Assembly (NCBI GenBank): GCA_024743255.1
Contig: JANSWY010000008.1
Coordinates: forward strand, 1 to 64,000
Source of the DNA: a bacterium
GTDB lineage: Bacteria; Bacteroidota; Bacteroidia; Cytophagales; Cyclobacteriaceae
DNA: 64,000 bases
Direction: 5' to 3'
The translations under genes were made by a program, and so were the position numbers. The notes under the pieces are model-generated. The model was not told the origin of the DNA. It did no database searches and worked only from the letters and a program-made list of their open reading frames with translations. This document shows positions 1 through 8,880 of this stretch, in pieces (the stretch's first letter is position 1; every line of letters starts with the position of its first letter).

Positions 1-1398
1 ACACCAATTGGAAGGCTGGTAACAAGAAACATATCCGATATAGAAACACTGGCAGAAGTATTTTCACAAGCTATTGCAGCGATGATTGGAGATATACTAC
101 AGTTGATAGCCATCTTCGGAATCATGCTTTATATTGACTGGAAGCTGACATTGGTAACATTATCAACTTTCCCAATTCTGTTATTTGCCACCTACATATT
201 CAAAGAAAGAATTAAAGTTTCTTTTAACCAGGTAAGAACGGCAGTTTCCAACCTTAATTCATTTGTGCAGGAGCATATCACAGGAATGAGTATTGTACAG
301 ATTTTCAATAGTGAGAAAAGGGAGTACAAAAAGTTTGAAGAAATCAATAATGAGCACAGAAAGGCAAATTTAAAGTCAGTTTTATACTACTCGATTTATT
401 TCCCAGTGGCAGAAGTAATTGCAGCGGCCAGTATTGGGTTGGTCATTTGGTATGGTTCGGGAAGTGTGATTAGAGATGAGATTCAGGTTGGAGCTCTTAT
501 TAGTTTCATCATGTACATCAACATGTTCTTCCGTCCGATCAGATTGATAGCTGATAGATTCAACACTTTGCAGATGGGTATTGTAAGTTCTAATAGAATA
601 TTCAACCTATTGGACAATGATGAGCACATCCCAGATAATGGATCATACAATCCGGAAAACCTAAAAGGTGATGTGAAGTTTGAGGACGTTTGGTTCGCTT
701 ATAATGATGAAGAATACGTTCTAAAAAACATCAACTTCGATGTGAAGGAAGGAGAAACTTTAGCGCTTGTTGGAGCTACTGGAGCTGGGAAATCATCTGT
801 TATTAACCTTCTGAGCCGATTTTACGAGATCAATAAGGGAAAGATATGTGTAGATGGAAAAGACATTAATGAATACAATCTGGATATACTAAGAAGTAAC
901 ATTGCAGTTGTATTGCAGGATGTATTTCTGTTTTCAGATTCCATCTACAACAACATTACATTGAAAGATCCATCAATTCCTCGTGAGAAGGTAATTGAAG
1001 CTGCGGAATTAGTAGGGGCAAGAGAGTTTATAGAGCGCCTTCCAGGTGGTTTCGATTATAATGTAATGGAAAGAGGTGCCACTTTATCTGTAGGCCAAAG
1101 GCAACTGATTTCCTTTGTAAGAGCGATGGTTTTTGATCCTAAGATTATTGTTTTGGATGAGGCGACCAGCTCGGTAGATTCAGAGACTGAAGAATTAATA
1201 CAAAAAGCAATTGAAAACATGATGGCAGGCCGAACTTCAATTGTAATCGCTCATAGATTATCAACCATCCAACATGCTGATAAGATATTAGTTCTGGATA
1301 AAGGCGAGATCATGGAATCAGGAAATCATGAGCAGCTTTTAGAAATGGATGGGTTCTATTCTCAACTGCACAAAATGCAATACAAGGCGGTTAGCTAA
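1..1398 (+). CDS. ABC exporter half-transporter, MdlB/MsbA-like (5' truncated by window edge)
   Basis: The reading frame is open from base 1, so the N-terminus lies outside the window; the ATG at 82 is internal. The visible 465 residues hold the end of a type I exporter membrane domain (helices up to about residue 175) and a complete nucleotide-binding domain. That domain has Walker A GATGAGKS (about visible residue 258), signature LSVGQ, Walker B ending in LDEATSSVD with the catalytic Glu, and an AHRLS H-loop. The family exports lipids, peptides or drugs using ATP. The converging ABC gene at 1977-3767 has Asp at the catalytic Glu position, so the two probably form a heterodimer like MdlA/MdlB, this one supplying the catalytic Glu. 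The substrate cannot be read. Confidence 0.93.
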   Translation, partial: TPIGRLVTRNISDIETLAEVFSQAIAAMIGDILQLIAIFGIMLYIDWKLTLVTLSTFPILLFATYIFKERIKVSFNQVRTAVSNLNSFVQEHITGMSIVQIFNSEKREYKKFEEINNEHRKANLKSVLYYSIYFPVAEVIAAASIGLVIWYGSGSVIRDEIQVGALISFIMYINMFFRPIRLIADRFNTLQMGIVSSNRIFNLLDNDEHIPDNGSYNPENLKGDVKFEDVWFAYNDEEYVLKNINFDVKEGETLALVGATGAGKSSVINLLSRFYEINKGKICVDGKDINEYNLDILRSNIAVVLQDVFLFSDSIYNNITLKDPSIPREKVIEAAELVGAREFIERLPGGFDYNVMERGATLSVGQRQLISFVRAMVFDPKIIVLDEATSSVDSETEELIQKAIENMMAGRTSIVIAHRLSTIQHADKILVLDKGEIMESGNHEQLLEMDGFYSQLHKMQYKAVS

Positions 1399-1446
1399 GG
1401 ATTTTTATTCCAGACAGTTTAGATTTACAAGATCAACTTCTTACGA

Positions 1447-1980
1447 ATGGCAAAGTTTGTTTATTTAGGTATAATAGTAATTTGTGTTGTAATCATTTCT
1501 TTTTGTGGTTATTACTTTATGGGAGGCTTTGACCCTATTGAAGTCCAGGAGGTAGAAAACTTGAGTTTTAACATTGCTGGCAAACCCTATAAGGGCAAAT
1601 ATCACAAATCAGATTCACTCAGGAAAATTCAAGAAGAAATTGGAGAATTGATTCTCAAAGATCAGGTAAATGGGAATTATGCTGAAGTTTCATATGTGAA
1701 TACCGGGATTACTGAGGAAGAGGTTGATCTGTTTGTGGGAACAATTTTCTTTGAAAATGAAATTCAAATACCAGGAGCCTTTAAAGTTCGAGAGTATGCT
1801 GCAAGGAAGTTTCTGGCAGTCAAATTAAATATGCATTATGCAGTAAGGCCTAGTGAACAGGAAGTACAGGCCATCTTGTATACTTACGCCAGAGAAAAAG
1901 GATATAAGTTAGAAGACTATTTCATCAACATTACTTTCAAGAATAATTCACTGGAAGTGTATGTTCCTTTAAAGGATTAG
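1447..1980 (+). CDS. Membrane-anchored small protein, possibly GyrI-like effector domain
   Basis: This 177-residue protein has one N-terminal membrane segment (about residues 5-27) and a soluble alpha/beta remainder, presumably outside the inner membrane. The C-terminal pattern, with a helix containing EVQAILYTYAREKGY and a closing strand ending in PLKD, recalls GyrI-like small-molecule-binding domains, but I cannot confirm this. It starts 48 bp after the ABC gene on the same strand, so it may share its transcript. Its stop codon overlaps the stop of the opposite ABC gene by 4 bp. The position between two ABC halves suggests an accessory role, which is inference only. Confidence 0.75.
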   Translation: MAKFVYLGIIVICVVIISFCGYYFMGGFDPIEVQEVENLSFNIAGKPYKGKYHKSDSLRKIQEEIGELILKDQVNGNYAEVSYVNTGITEEEVDLFVGTIFFENEIQIPGAFKVREYAARKFLAVKLNMHYAVRPSEQEVQAILYTYAREKGYKLEDYFINITFKNNSLEVYVPLKD

Positions 1981-3767
1981 TCATCCAAGACTTCCTCGGC
2001 AGCCAATTGTTTATCGTAAAGTTCTTTGTAGGTCCCTCCGGCAGACATTAGTGATTCGTTTGTCCCCGCTTCAATAATATTTCCATCATCTAGAACAATT
2101 ATTTTATCAGCAAGCTTCGCAGATGAGACTCTGTGAGAAATAATAATGGTAGTTCTACCTTCCATTATTCTCTTCATACTATTGAGGATTGTATGCTCCG
2201 TCTTTGTATCTACAGCAGAAAGGCAATCATCCAGAATTAAGATTTTTGGATTCTTTGCAACCGCTCTTGCTATCGAAACTCTCTGTTTCTGTCCACCAGA
2301 AAGTGTAATTCCTCGTTCCCCAAGTTCTGTTTCAAACCCGTCAGGAAAACGATCGATATTTTCCAGAAGATCAGCGTCCATTGCAGCTTGCTTTACCTCC
2401 TCCTCTGTCAGATCATTATTACCGAATGCTATATTGTTCCTAATAGTATCAGAAAATAAAAATACATCCTGAGGCACATAACCAATTTGACTTCTAAGGC
2501 TTGAAATATCAAAATCTTTAATATTCTCACCATCCACTAAAATTTCACCCTCAGTTGGATCATACAGTCTTGAAACCAGATTTGCAATTGTGCTTTTTCC
2601 AGAACCTGTTGTGCCTATGATAGCGATGGATTCCCCGGCTTCTACGCTAAACGATATTTTCTTCAACGCCTCAATTCCAGAATCACCATAGGTAAGACTT
2701 ACTCCATCAAAAACAACTGACCCACTAATTTCAGCTTCAAGATGCTTAGCACTTACAATGTCGTTTTCTGTCTCCAGGAATTCGTTAATTCTTTTCTGAG
2801 ATGCCGCAGCTCTTTGAATAATGCTTGTGATCCAACCAAGTGAAGTAACAGGCCAGGTCAGCATGTTCACATAGATGATAAACTCCGCAATAACACCTGT
2901 ACTAATTGCTCCATTTAGTACTTCAACAGAACCGATATAAACAGTAAGGATCACACTTAGTCCAATCAATCCCATAATCAATGGGAAGAACAACGCATTA
3001 ACAAAGGCAAGTTTCAGTGACTTGTCCTTATACTCATTACTCGCTCTTGTAAAATCTTTATGAATGTACTTCTCTCTAACAAAAGCCTTAATCACTCTTA
3101 TTCCAGAGAATGCCTCCTGTACAAATGTTGAAAGGTCGGATAGACTTTTTTGAATCTCTTCAGACCTTTTATTGATGATGTTATTGACGAAGTATATACT
3201 AATTGAAAGCAAAGGAAGGGGCAATAGCGACCATAATGTCAATCTTGGATTGATTGAAAACATAAAAGGGATCACCATAAAAAACAATGTGAATAAATTG
3301 ATTCCATACATTATGGCCGGACCAATATACATTCTTACCCTACTTACGTCTTCAGAGATTCTTGCCATCAAGTCTCCGGTATTATTTCTTCTGTAGAAAC
3401 TTAATGGAAGATTTTGATACTGTCTGTAAATCTCATTTTTCAAATCATATTCAATATGACGTGACATCACAATGATAGTTTGTCGCATAAAGAACATGAA
3501 TACCCCTCTTAGAAGTGCTGTAACCAATATAATCACCCCTAAAATCACCAAACTGGAAAGAAAAATCCCGATAGAGTTATCCTGCAAATCAAACCCTTTA
3601 AATAGGGTAACCAGGTCTGAGCTATTCTGAAGTAAGTCAAAAGAATACCTTACTACAACAGCAGGAACTATACCAAAAAAATTGGCAATAATGATGAAAA
3701 GCGTCCCTAAAATCAGGTGCCATTTGTACTTCAAAAAGTACTTATTAATATGAGCTAAGTCTTTCAC
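1977..3767 (-). CDS. ABC exporter half-transporter with degenerate catalytic site, MdlA/YheI-like
   Basis: A full-length 596-residue half-exporter: six-helix membrane domain (about residues 15-320) followed by a nucleotide-binding domain. Visible motifs are Walker A at 385-392, LSGGQ at 489-493, Walker B ILILDD with Asp514 where the catalytic Glu is expected, and H-loop His545. The LDD...LSAVD form is the known signature of the MdlA/YheI half of heterodimeric exporters, where one ATP site is degenerate. The partner is most likely the LDEATSSVD half at 1-1398, which is encoded convergently rather than in tandem. Its start is 121 bp from the divergent leucine dehydrogenase gene. Confidence 0.93.
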   Translation of the reverse strand: MKDLAHINKYFLKYKWHLILGTLFIIIANFFGIVPAVVVRYSFDLLQNSSDLVTLFKGFDLQDNSIGIFLSSLVILGVIILVTALLRGVFMFFMRQTIIVMSRHIEYDLKNEIYRQYQNLPLSFYRRNNTGDLMARISEDVSRVRMYIGPAIMYGINLFTLFFMVIPFMFSINPRLTLWSLLPLPLLSISIYFVNNIINKRSEEIQKSLSDLSTFVQEAFSGIRVIKAFVREKYIHKDFTRASNEYKDKSLKLAFVNALFFPLIMGLIGLSVILTVYIGSVEVLNGAISTGVIAEFIIYVNMLTWPVTSLGWITSIIQRAAASQKRINEFLETENDIVSAKHLEAEISGSVVFDGVSLTYGDSGIEALKKISFSVEAGESIAIIGTTGSGKSTIANLVSRLYDPTEGEILVDGENIKDFDISSLRSQIGYVPQDVFLFSDTIRNNIAFGNNDLTEEEVKQAAMDADLLENIDRFPDGFETELGERGITLSGGQKQRVSIARAVAKNPKILILDDCLSAVDTKTEHTILNSMKRIMEGRTTIIISHRVSSAKLADKIIVLDDGNIIEAGTNESLMSAGGTYKELYDKQLAAEEVLDD

Positions 3768-3840
3768 AACGTAAGAAACGATCTGTACCCGAAATAGTTA
3801 TTTATACCAAAAAAAAGTAGCTTTGCACTTTGATTTTGGA

Positions 3841-3856
3841 ACCATTGCGAAATGGT
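3841..3856 (+). promoter_or_regulatory. Inverted repeat with GNRA tetraloop upstream of leucine dehydrogenase
   Basis: ACCATT and AATGGT flank GCGA, giving a perfect 6-bp hairpin closed by a GNRA-type loop, 33 bp upstream of the start codon. It could be a leader RNA hairpin or a DNA operator in the divergent promoter region. No T-run follows, so it is not a terminator. Confidence 0.3.
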
Positions 3857-3888
3857 GGTAAAATTTTCAAATACAACATTAATAAAAA

Positions 3889-4980
3889 ATGATAGAAACT
3901 CAGGATCCAGAAGTAAGAACCGTATCCATTTTTGATCAGATGACGGAGATGGAACATGAGCAACTTGCTTTTTGTCATGACAAAGACACAGGCCTAAAGG
4001 CGATCATCGGTATCCACAATACGGTATTGGGCCCAGCAATGGGAGGTACCAGAATGTGGCACTATGAAAATGAGCAGGAAGCGATTAGGGATGTTTTAAG
4101 ACTTTCAAGAGGGATGACCCTTAAGAACTCAATTGCCGGCCTCAATATTGGTGGCGGTAAAGCAGTAATTATTGGGGATGCCAGAAAGCTCAAGAATGAA
4201 GCCCTTATGAGAAGGTTTGGAAGATTTGTTCATAGCCTGGGTGGAAGATACTGGACAGCTGAAGATGTCAACATGACAACCAGAGACATGGAGTACGTGA
4301 GAATGGAAACTCCTTACGTAACCGGTCTACCAGATGCAAGTGGAGATCCTTCTCCAGTGACTGCATACGGTGTTTATGTTGGAATGAAAGCTACTGCTAA
4401 AAAAGCCTTCGGAAATGATAGTCTGGAAGGTAAAAGAGTTCTTGTGCAGGGAGTTGGAAATGTTGGTACATACCTGGTTGAAAGACTGGTTGATGAAAAA
4501 GCAAAAGTTTTTGTTTCTGACATCTTTGAAGATAAATTGAAGGCAATTGCTGATAAGTACAATGTTACTGTAATTGATCCTTCAGAAGTTTATGACTTTG
4601 ATTGCGACATCTATGCTCCATGTGCTCTTGGCGCTACATTGAATGATGAAAGCATTCCAAAATTAAAATGTTCAGTGGTTGCCGGTGGTGCAAATAACCA
4701 ACTGGATGATGAAGTAAAGCATGGAAGAATGTTGATCGACAGAAATATTCTTTATGCTCCTGATTTCCTTATTAATAGTGGTGGTATAACTAATGTTTAC
4801 TATGAACAACAAGGAAATTACAACAGAGACAGAGTTTATGCACAAACTGAAAGAATCTATGAAGTTTGTTCAGAAGTATTGAACTTTGCAGAAGCGAATG
4901 ACATTACCTCACACGAATCAGCAATGAGACTTGCTGTGAAGAGGATTAACGATATAGGAAAAGTAAAACTAGCTTACTAA
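3889..4980 (+). CDS. Leucine (branched-chain amino acid) dehydrogenase
   Basis: This 363-residue protein belongs to the Glu/Leu/Phe/Val dehydrogenase family. It would reversibly deaminate leucine, isoleucine and valine with NAD to the 2-oxo acids in the cytoplasm. The N-terminal catalytic domain shows GPAMGGTRMW, Lys79, Lys91 in GGGK, and Asp126 in AEDVN, matching the family's substrate and catalytic residues. The Rossmann domain has GVGNVG at 188-193 and an Asp at the end of the second strand, which suits NAD. Length is typical of leucine dehydrogenases. It has its own terminator at 4992-5016 and precedes nusB, a neighbourhood common in Bacteroidota. Confidence 0.93.
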   Translation: MIETQDPEVRTVSIFDQMTEMEHEQLAFCHDKDTGLKAIIGIHNTVLGPAMGGTRMWHYENEQEAIRDVLRLSRGMTLKNSIAGLNIGGGKAVIIGDARKLKNEALMRRFGRFVHSLGGRYWTAEDVNMTTRDMEYVRMETPYVTGLPDASGDPSPVTAYGVYVGMKATAKKAFGNDSLEGKRVLVQGVGNVGTYLVERLVDEKAKVFVSDIFEDKLKAIADKYNVTVIDPSEVYDFDCDIYAPCALGATLNDESIPKLKCSVVAGGANNQLDDEVKHGRMLIDRNILYAPDFLINSGGITNVYYEQQGNYNRDRVYAQTERIYEVCSEVLNFAEANDITSHESAMRLAVKRINDIGKVKLAY

Positions 4981-4991
4981 TTCAAGATACT

Positions 4992-5016
4992 GCGCCGTGA
5001 AAGCGGCGCTTTTTTT
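4992..5016 (+). terminator. Intrinsic terminator after leucine dehydrogenase
   Basis: GCGCCG (4992-4997) pairs perfectly with CGGCGC (5004-5009) across a 6-nt loop and is followed at once by seven T residues. It sits 11 bp after the stop codon, so nusB needs its own promoter or read-through. Confidence 0.9.
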
Positions 5017-5049
5017 AGGATTAGTTTAACAATTTTTGTTCTTTGAAAT

Positions 5050-6231
5050 ATGCTCAACAGAAGAATACTTAGGGTGAAAGCCATGCAATCCCTATATGCC
5101 ATGAATTTGGTGAGGGAGGCGGATATGGAAGTTACTAAAATCAGACTTTCAGCAGAATATGATCCCGATTTAAATGCAAATGAATTACCAGACATGGATG
5201 CTCTCAAGGCGTCCAGGGAAACCGCATTGAAATTATTCAATGAGCATTACGAAGAAGGTTCCGCTCCAAAATCTGATGATATTGATGAAGAGATCGTCAA
5301 TACAGTAAATAAACACATCCAGGAATTCCATAATATGGTTAGCAAAGACGAGCTGACCACCAAGAAAAACATGGTCAATGAACTGGATAAGATTTACTTC
5401 CATTATTTAAAATTATTGATGCTCCCAGAAGAGTTTGCTCTTTTGGATCAAAGGGATTTCGAAAAAAGACAATCCAGCCTTTCAGGAGCTGCATCCAAAT
5501 CTGTAAAAGGATTTAATTTCCATCAGAACCCTTATGTGAAGGCTTTCAAAAACTTCAAAAGTTTTGAATTGGAGAGAATTCGTAAGAACATCACATGGGA
5601 TAACCATAGAGATCAACTTCATTCATGGTTCAAGGAAATAAAGAAAGACGATAAAGAATTCCAGGATTATCAGGCGCTTGCAGAGCCTACTAATGAAGAT
5701 CATCTGAATATTCTTAATCATATTGTCAAAGGACTCCCATTCAAAATGGAGAACATGACATTATTCATGGAAGAAGAGGATATTCACTGGACAGAGAACA
5801 AGTCAATAATCAAGAGTCTCATCAACAAGACCATCAAGTCTTACGATGAAAACTTGGAAGAAAAATACTCTTTAATGGACCTTAATAAGAATGAGGAAGA
5901 AGACATTCCATTCTTTAAAGAGCTATATACTGAAACAATAAGTAAGGATAAGGAGTATGAAGATATAATAGCCAGAAAAGCCAAAAACTGGGAAGTTGGC
6001 AGAATGGCAACAATGGATAGAATTATACTAAAAATGGCACTTGCGGAGATGATTAATTTCCCAAGTATTCCTGTAAAAGTGACCATCAATGAGTATATTG
6101 AATTATCCAAAAAATACAGTACGCCAAAAAGTAAGCAGTTTGTAAACGGAATTTTGGATGTTATGGCAAACGAACTAACTTCGGAAGGCGTTATTAAGAA
6201 AAGCGGTAGAGGTTTAATAGATAATCAGTAA
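5050..6231 (+). CDS. nusB: Transcription antitermination factor NusB, long Bacteroidota form
   Basis: This 393-residue protein starts with the NusB-type helix (MLNRRILRVKAMQSLYAMN). Its C-terminal third carries the NusB core: VGRMATMDRIILKMALAEM, then a segment of the IPVKVTINEYIELSKKYSTPKSKQFVNGILD type. Classical NusB is about 140 residues; the long helical insertion between N- and C-terminal parts is usual in this phylum. NusB joins NusE/S10 on boxA RNA in rRNA antitermination complexes. It starts an apparent + strand cluster with ytxH 12 bp downstream and, beyond the inserted pxp cassette, DUF1573, yajC, ybbR and coaE. Confidence 0.93.
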   Translation: MLNRRILRVKAMQSLYAMNLVREADMEVTKIRLSAEYDPDLNANELPDMDALKASRETALKLFNEHYEEGSAPKSDDIDEEIVNTVNKHIQEFHNMVSKDELTTKKNMVNELDKIYFHYLKLLMLPEEFALLDQRDFEKRQSSLSGAASKSVKGFNFHQNPYVKAFKNFKSFELERIRKNITWDNHRDQLHSWFKEIKKDDKEFQDYQALAEPTNEDHLNILNHIVKGLPFKMENMTLFMEEEDIHWTENKSIIKSLINKTIKSYDENLEEKYSLMDLNKNEEEDIPFFKELYTETISKDKEYEDIIARKAKNWEVGRMATMDRIILKMALAEMINFPSIPVKVTINEYIELSKKYSTPKSKQFVNGILDVMANELTSEGVIKKSGRGLIDNQ

Positions 6232-6243
6232 CAATTAAAAAAT

Positions 6244-6540
6244 ATGGCGAAAGGAGGAAATTCATTCTTTGCATTTTTATCAGGAGCAATCATCGGAGGT
6301 ATCTTCGGTATTCTTTATGCTCCGGACAAAGGATCTAACACCAGAGACAAACTTTCTTACAACCTTGACAAGTATCGTTCAAAGTTGGAAGACATTGTGA
6401 ATGACTTGGTAGAAGGAAAAGAATTAGTAGAGAGCGAAGCAAAACAAGAAGGAGAAAAAATCATCAGCGATGCTAAGGTAAAAGCAGAAAAGCTACTTGA
6501 TGATGTAAACGGTTTGATTGACCAGATTAAAGCTAATTAA
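6244..6540 (+). CDS. YtxH domain-containing protein
   Basis: A 98-residue protein with an N-terminal glycine-rich membrane segment (FFAFLSGAIIGGIFGILYAP, about residues 8-27) followed by an amphipathic, charged helical tail. That is the YtxH layout of small membrane or stress-associated proteins. Its precise role is unknown. It begins 12 bp after nusB and probably shares its transcript. Its stop codon overlaps the pxpC stop on the other strand by 4 bp (TTAA), so there is no room for a terminator here. Confidence 0.85.
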   Translation: MAKGGNSFFAFLSGAIIGGIFGILYAPDKGSNTRDKLSYNLDKYRSKLEDIVNDLVEGKELVESEAKQEGEKIISDAKVKAEKLLDDVNGLIDQIKAN

Positions 6541-7454
6541 TCGAATAACAAACCAATTTTCTGTTCACGTTTCCGCAAGAGATCAACCGCTTTCTCTACG
6601 GCAATTTTTCTAAATCTTATTTTACTGTTGGGTGGCATCTGCGCCAGGTAATCCAAATCATGTGTGATTACTGAAGCAACTCTGGGATAGCCACCGGCAG
6701 TCTGATGATCAGCAGTCATAATTATCGGATTTCCAGATGCAGGCAACTGTATTGTACCTTTCAATATGCCTGAAGATATTATTTCCTTTTCTTTGATCTC
6801 TATTGGTTTCTCAGCCGTTATACGTATCCCCATTCTGTTACTATTGGGAGAGACAAGAAATTCCTGATTATACAATTCCGAATCTTCATCTTCAGACACA
6901 TCAACTCCCGAAACTGTCCGTAGAGTTAATAGTTCTGGTTGAATAATTTTCATGTGATTGGGCAAATGCCTTTCACTTTCAAATTGAATAGACTCACCAA
7001 ACTCAACTTGTAGGCCTTTTGAAATATTAGTACCAATATTCAAATGATGAAGAGTAGAACAGCTTCCTAAGAATTCATTGATAAAGAACCCACCTTGTAT
7101 AGCCAGATAACTTATAAATCCAGTATTGAACTTACCGAAGTGCAGTTGATCTCCAGATTTAGCTACAATTGCTTTATTACAAGGGAAAGATTGATCATTC
7201 AGAAAGCACTCAATGTCGGCCCCAGTAACTGCGATTACAGCATTTGATTTAAACTCTAGCTTTGGTCCGGATACAGCAAGTTCCATACAAGTACTCCATT
7301 CTTGATTGCCAACTAAATAATTAGCCCCTCTCATTGACACTGAATCCATTGCACCAGAATGCGGAAAACCATATTTAAGAAGACCTTTTCGAAGCTTTCC
7401 CTGGAAACTGCAGAAAGGACTTTCAGACAATATTTCAACCTTTCCTACTCCCAT
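6537..7454 (-). CDS. pxpC: 5-oxoprolinase subunit C (biotin-dependent carboxyltransferase family)
   Basis: A 305-residue KipA/AHS2-type protein, the last gene of the NRAMP-pxpA-pxpB-pxpC operon. PxpABC hydrolyses 5-oxoproline (pyroglutamate) to glutamate with ATP in the cytoplasm. Family landmarks visible are the N-terminal GLLKYGFPHSGAMD segment, RMGIR, and the conserved C-terminal block with LPASGNPIIMTADHQTAGGYPR. The start is the ATG at 7454, which overlaps the end of pxpB by 10 bp and indicates translational coupling. Confidence 0.93.
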   Translation of the reverse strand: MGVGKVEILSESPFCSFQGKLRKGLLKYGFPHSGAMDSVSMRGANYLVGNQEWSTCMELAVSGPKLEFKSNAVIAVTGADIECFLNDQSFPCNKAIVAKSGDQLHFGKFNTGFISYLAIQGGFFINEFLGSCSTLHHLNIGTNISKGLQVEFGESIQFESERHLPNHMKIIQPELLTLRTVSGVDVSEDEDSELYNQEFLVSPNSNRMGIRITAEKPIEIKEKEIISSGILKGTIQLPASGNPIIMTADHQTAGGYPRVASVITHDLDYLAQMPPNSKIRFRKIAVEKAVDLLRKREQKIGLLFD

Positions 7455-8128
7455 TTTTTAAATTCTTCTAAGGAGATTTCTTTGAAAACTACATTGCTTC
7501 CAGGCTCCAGGTTAAATGGAGAATCTGAACTCAAATCAAGCAGCTCAATTGGGGTTCTTCCTATTATCTGCCAACCACCAGGGCTGGGCAGTGAATACAC
7601 ACCAGTTTGCTTTCCAGCAATTGCGATAGAACCGGCAGGAATTTGAGTCCTTGGAGTATCTTTTCTAGGGACTTCTAAAGTCTCTGGCAAGGTTCCCAGA
7701 TAGGCAAATCCAGGAGTAAACCCGGTCATATACACACTGTAAGTCTGATTTGAATGCAGTGAAACAATCTCTTCCCAGGGAAGCCCGGTTGCGGATTTTA
7801 AATATTCTCTGTCGAGTGCAAACTCAGAATCGTAGCATACTGGTATCTCGATCAGTTTATTTTCAAATTCATTAGTTGTTGAGGTTTCAGACTCGATTAC
7901 TTTTAATAATTCCTGCACAATTATATTATAATCGCATACCAACGAATCAAATTGAATGCAAATTGATTGATACGCAATAATCATCTCATTGATTCCAGAG
8001 ATGACTTGTCCCTCAATTTGTTTTGCCAGGGTAACAACCTCTTCATTTGTCTTGTCATCAATTACCTGCGGCCAGGAAATCAGAATTCCTGAGTCTCCAT
8101 ATGGTTTTATGGAAGGAGTTTCGCTCAT
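7445..8128 (-). CDS. pxpB: 5-oxoprolinase subunit B (KipI/AHS1 family)
   Basis: This 227-residue protein has the KipI/AHS1 (cyclophilin-like) signature: YMTGFTPGFAYLG followed by an IAGKQTGVYSLPSPGGWQIIG-like block. It is the second subunit of the ATP-dependent 5-oxoprolinase. In Bacillus subtilis the homologue KipI was first described as a sporulation kinase inhibitor. The start overlaps the pxpA stop as ATGA (4 bp), and its own end overlaps pxpC by 10 bp, so all three are co-translated. Confidence 0.93.
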   Translation of the reverse strand: MSETPSIKPYGDSGILISWPQVIDDKTNEEVVTLAKQIEGQVISGINEMIIAYQSICIQFDSLVCDYNIIVQELLKVIESETSTTNEFENKLIEIPVCYDSEFALDREYLKSATGLPWEEIVSLHSNQTYSVYMTGFTPGFAYLGTLPETLEVPRKDTPRTQIPAGSIAIAGKQTGVYSLPSPGGWQIIGRTPIELLDLSSDSPFNLEPGSNVVFKEISLEEFKKWE

Positions 8129-8880
8129 GGCGCCTTTATTTCAATTCCCTCACCTATCAATCTTTTATGAATTGATTTGGCAATATTTAGGGCTTGTGGA
8201 CCATCTCCGTGAATGCAAACAGTGGAAATGTCAAGTGCTAAATCTTCATTATTAATTGTTTGAATCAATCCTGTATCAACCAATCTCGAAATCCGGTTGA
8301 CAATCAGATCAACATCCTCTAAAGTAGCACCCGATTGTTTTCTGGATACTAATGTTCCATCATCATTGTACGATCTGTCTGAGAAAGCTTCAGCTATAAA
8401 TGATATTTTCGATTCATTGGCCTTTTTCACTGTTATGGAATTTGGCAATCCAAATAACTTAAGACCTGTGTCTATTTGAGAAATCACTTCTACAATGGCC
8501 TCCGAATACTCCTCTGATTTAGCAGCCATATTATACAATGCACCATGTGGTTTGACATGATTGAGCTTTCCTCCTTGCGCTTCTACCATACCTTTCACCG
8601 CACTGATTTGGTAGAACAATATGTCTTTCAAGTCATTTTTAGACATATTAATTTCTTCTCTGCCAAAGCCATCCAAATCCCAAAATGATGGATGAGCCCC
8701 AATTGAGACATTATACTTCAGGGCATTGCTAATTGTTTTACTAATGGTTATCGGGTCACCTCCATGAAATCCACATGCAATATTTGCACTGGAGATATAA
8801 GGCATAATTTCAGTATCCTGGCCTATTTTCTTAGTCCAGAAGCTCTCTCCCATATCGCAGTTTATATCAATTGATTTCAT
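8125..8880 (-). CDS. pxpA: 5-oxoprolinase subunit A (LamB/YcsF family)
   Basis: A 251-residue LamB/YcsF protein with DINCDMGES near the N-terminus, NIACGFHGGDP, IGAHPSFWD and VKPHGALYN. These conserved blocks carry the family's acidic and histidine residues. With PxpB and PxpC it forms 5-oxoprolinase, which clears pyroglutamate produced by spontaneous glutamine cyclisation or taken up from outside. The ATG at 8880 directly abuts the stop of the upstream NRAMP-like gene with no intervening base, so transport and hydrolysis are likely coupled. Confidence 0.94.
   Translation of the reverse strand: MKSIDINCDMGESFWTKKIGQDTEIMPYISSANIACGFHGGDPITISKTISNALKYNVSIGAHPSFWDLDGFGREEINMSKNDLKDILFYQISAVKGMVEAQGGKLNHVKPHGALYNMAAKSEEYSEAIVEVISQIDTGLKLFGLPNSITVKKANESKISFIAEAFSDRSYNDDGTLVSRKQSGATLEDVDLIVNRISRLVDTGLIQTINNEDLALDISTVCIHGDGPQALNIAKSIHKRLIGEGIEIKAP

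Noticed and set aside
2146-2472. 108-residue + strand ORF within the ABC exporter gene
   Set aside because: It lies antisense to conserved nucleotide-binding-domain codons (Walker B and signature) and has no features of its own.
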